Source: an uncultured bacterium
Lineage (GTDB): Bacteria > Bacillota > Clostridia > Oscillospirales > Oscillospiraceae
Assembly (NCBI GenBank): GCA_905214155.1
Contig: CAJMLC010000107.1
Span: forward strand, 1-6,829
Reading direction: 5' to 3'
DNA length: 6,829 bases
Shown here piece after piece: positions 5,854 to 6,829 of the stretch. The notes below the pieces were generated by a model, which was not told where the DNA came from, did no database searches, and worked only from the letters and a program-made list of their open reading frames with translations. How positions within the stretch are numbered: position 1 is the stretch's first letter; each line of letters begins with the position of its first letter. The translations under genes were made by a program, and so were the position numbers.

Positions 5854-6729
5854 ATGAAAGAGCTTCGCAAGCGGTTCGACCGCTTCTGTCTGAAAAACCG
5901 CAATAAGGGCATTCCGAATCTGATGATGGTCATCGGCATCGGCAATGTCATCACGTACATCCTCTCGGTCATCGACCCGAGCCATGTGGTCTATTCCCTG
6001 CTCTGCTTCAGCCCCACAAAGGTGCTGCACGGGCAGGTCTGGCGGCTGTTCAGCTACATCTTCACCTACCTGCTCGACGCCTCGAGCTGGGGCGCACTGC
6101 TCGCGGCCGTCTCGCTCTACTGCTGCTATCAGTTCGGCAAGATCCTGGAGAACTACTGGGGCACGCTCCGTTTCAACCTCTACTATCTGGTGGGCCTTCT
6201 GATGACCGACCTCGCCGCCCTCCTGATGGGCTACCCCGCGACGGCTTCGGCCCTGAACCTCAGCCTGTTCCTCGCCGTTGCAACGATCGCGCCCGATCTG
6301 CGCGTCTATCTGATGTTCATCCTGCCGCTCAAGCTCAAATACCTTGCCTGGGTCTATCTCGGCGTCACGGCGTGGAATGTCGTTCGGATGCTGCTGTCCT
6401 ATTCGGTGCTGCGCTTCTACTGGCTGATGCCGCTCGTCCCGCTGGCGAACTATTTCCTGTTCTTCGGCCGCGATTTTCTCAATCTGTTCCCGGATTCGTG
6501 GCGGCGGCCGCACCGCAACTACCGCACCACAGCCGGGCCTAGGCCGAACGCAAACTGGGCGAATTCCTACCGCTCCAGATCCGGTGAAAAGCCCTACCGG
6601 CACAAATGCGAGGTCTGCGGCCGGACGGATACGGACTATCCCGATCTCGAGTTCCGCTATTGCTCGAAGTGCAGCGGCTACCACTGCTATTGCATCGACC
6701 ATATCAACAACCACGTACACATCCAATAA
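5854..6729 (+). CDS. Rhomboid/derlin-like six-helix membrane protein with a C-terminal Cys/His cluster, probably non-catalytic
   Basis: This is a 291-residue integral membrane protein. Hydrophobic segments lie at about 21-40, 79-97, 107-126, 132-149, 150-172 and 187-206, the six-helix count of a basic rhomboid fold. The loop motif GQVWRLFSYIFTY (60-72), with the WR of rhomboids and derlins, and the helix-2/3 region YQFGKILENYWGTLRFN (92-108) support this superfamily. The catalytic GxSG serine motif is not visible near helix 4 (ASALNLSLFLA instead), and none of the six helices contains a histidine. A serine-histidine protease dyad is therefore not apparent. The tail after a basic, Arg/Pro-rich linker (217-249) has C252, C255, C270, C273, H277, C278, C280, H283, H287 and H289. 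This suggests a zinc-ribbon-like site, probably cytoplasmic. It diverges from metK and ends at a double hairpin. Function unknown; general annotation pipelines may call it a rhomboid protease. Confidence 0.85.
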   Translation: MKELRKRFDRFCLKNRNKGIPNLMMVIGIGNVITYILSVIDPSHVVYSLLCFSPTKVLHGQVWRLFSYIFTYLLDASSWGALLAAVSLYCCYQFGKILENYWGTLRFNLYYLVGLLMTDLAALLMGYPATASALNLSLFLAVATIAPDLRVYLMFILPLKLKYLAWVYLGVTAWNVVRMLLSYSVLRFYWLMPLVPLANYFLFFGRDFLNLFPDSWRRPHRNYRTTAGPRPNANWANSYRSRSGEKPYRHKCEVCGRTDTDYPDLEFRYCSKCSGYHCYCIDHINNHVHIQ

Positions 6730-6744
6730 TACTGCAAACCAAAG

Positions 6745-6801
6745 GCCCCCTCTTTGTAGAGGGGGCAGTCTGCGCTCCGCGCAGACTGGGGGAGTTTTTT
6801 T
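6745..6801 (+). terminator. Two tandem perfect hairpins plus T-run after the rhomboid-like gene; possible interspersed repeat
   Basis: Hairpin one is GCCCCCTCT/AGAGGGGGC with a TTGT loop (6745-6766). Hairpin two follows with no gap: AGTCTGCGC/GCGCAGACT with a TCC loop (6767-6787). Then comes GGGGGAG and seven T (6795-6801). The GGGGGAG could instead pair through its G-run with the C-run of hairpin one. It begins 15 bases after the stop codon and would serve as a terminator. The make-up (C-run, stem-loop, G-run) resembles dispersed palindromic repeats of gut Clostridia, but only one copy is in the window. Confidence 0.7.
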
Positions 6802-6829
6802 GAACCCATTCTTTTCTTTCTCCTTCAGA

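Noticed and set aside
5740..6726. Minus-strand 328-codon frame opposite the rhomboid-like gene.
   Set aside because: Its translation has no recognisable domain, while the plus strand gives a coherent membrane protein with a good ribosome binding site and terminator.

Overview
The window looks like a chromosomal segment of a fairly GC-rich member of the Clostridia, probably an Oscillospirales-type gut anaerobe. That placement is an inference. It rests on a T-box leader and an SAM-I riboswitch with an intrinsic terminator, both typical of Firmicutes, on strong AGGAGG-type ribosome binding sites, on a stand-alone DUF1858 redox protein, and on a rhomboid-like membrane protein with a Cys/His-rich tail. 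No phage, IS, CRISPR or defence genes are seen.

Six genes lie on the minus strand and one on the plus strand. Read right to left on the minus strand: a strong promoter (5699-5726), an SAM-I riboswitch with its terminator (5526-5669), metK (S-adenosylmethionine synthetase), then 40 bp later a WecC-type UDP-N-acetylmannosamine dehydrogenase. A second promoter drives a small DUF1858 protein closed by a perfect hairpin terminator. Then come trmK (tRNA adenine-N1 methyltransferase, an SAM user) and an overlapping Nif3-family gene. A third promoter inside the end of nif3 drives a YebC/TACO1-family gene closed by an intrinsic terminator. A fourth promoter (281-309) starts a T-box leader that runs off the left edge, so the gene it controls, most likely an aminoacyl-tRNA synthetase or amino-acid transport/biosynthesis gene, is outside the window.

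On the plus strand, diverging from metK, is a six-helix rhomboid/derlin-like protein without a visible catalytic dyad and with a C-terminal Cys/His cluster. It is followed by two tandem perfect hairpins and a T-run.

Functionally the window is mostly housekeeping: SAM synthesis under SAM feedback, tRNA modification, a translation-linked YebC protein, and tRNA-sensing control. The less ordinary points are the UDP-sugar dehydrogenase in the SAM-regulated unit, the terminator placed directly before trmK, and the pseudo-rhomboid with a zinc-ribbon-like tail. I did not find convincing evidence for a wholly new system.
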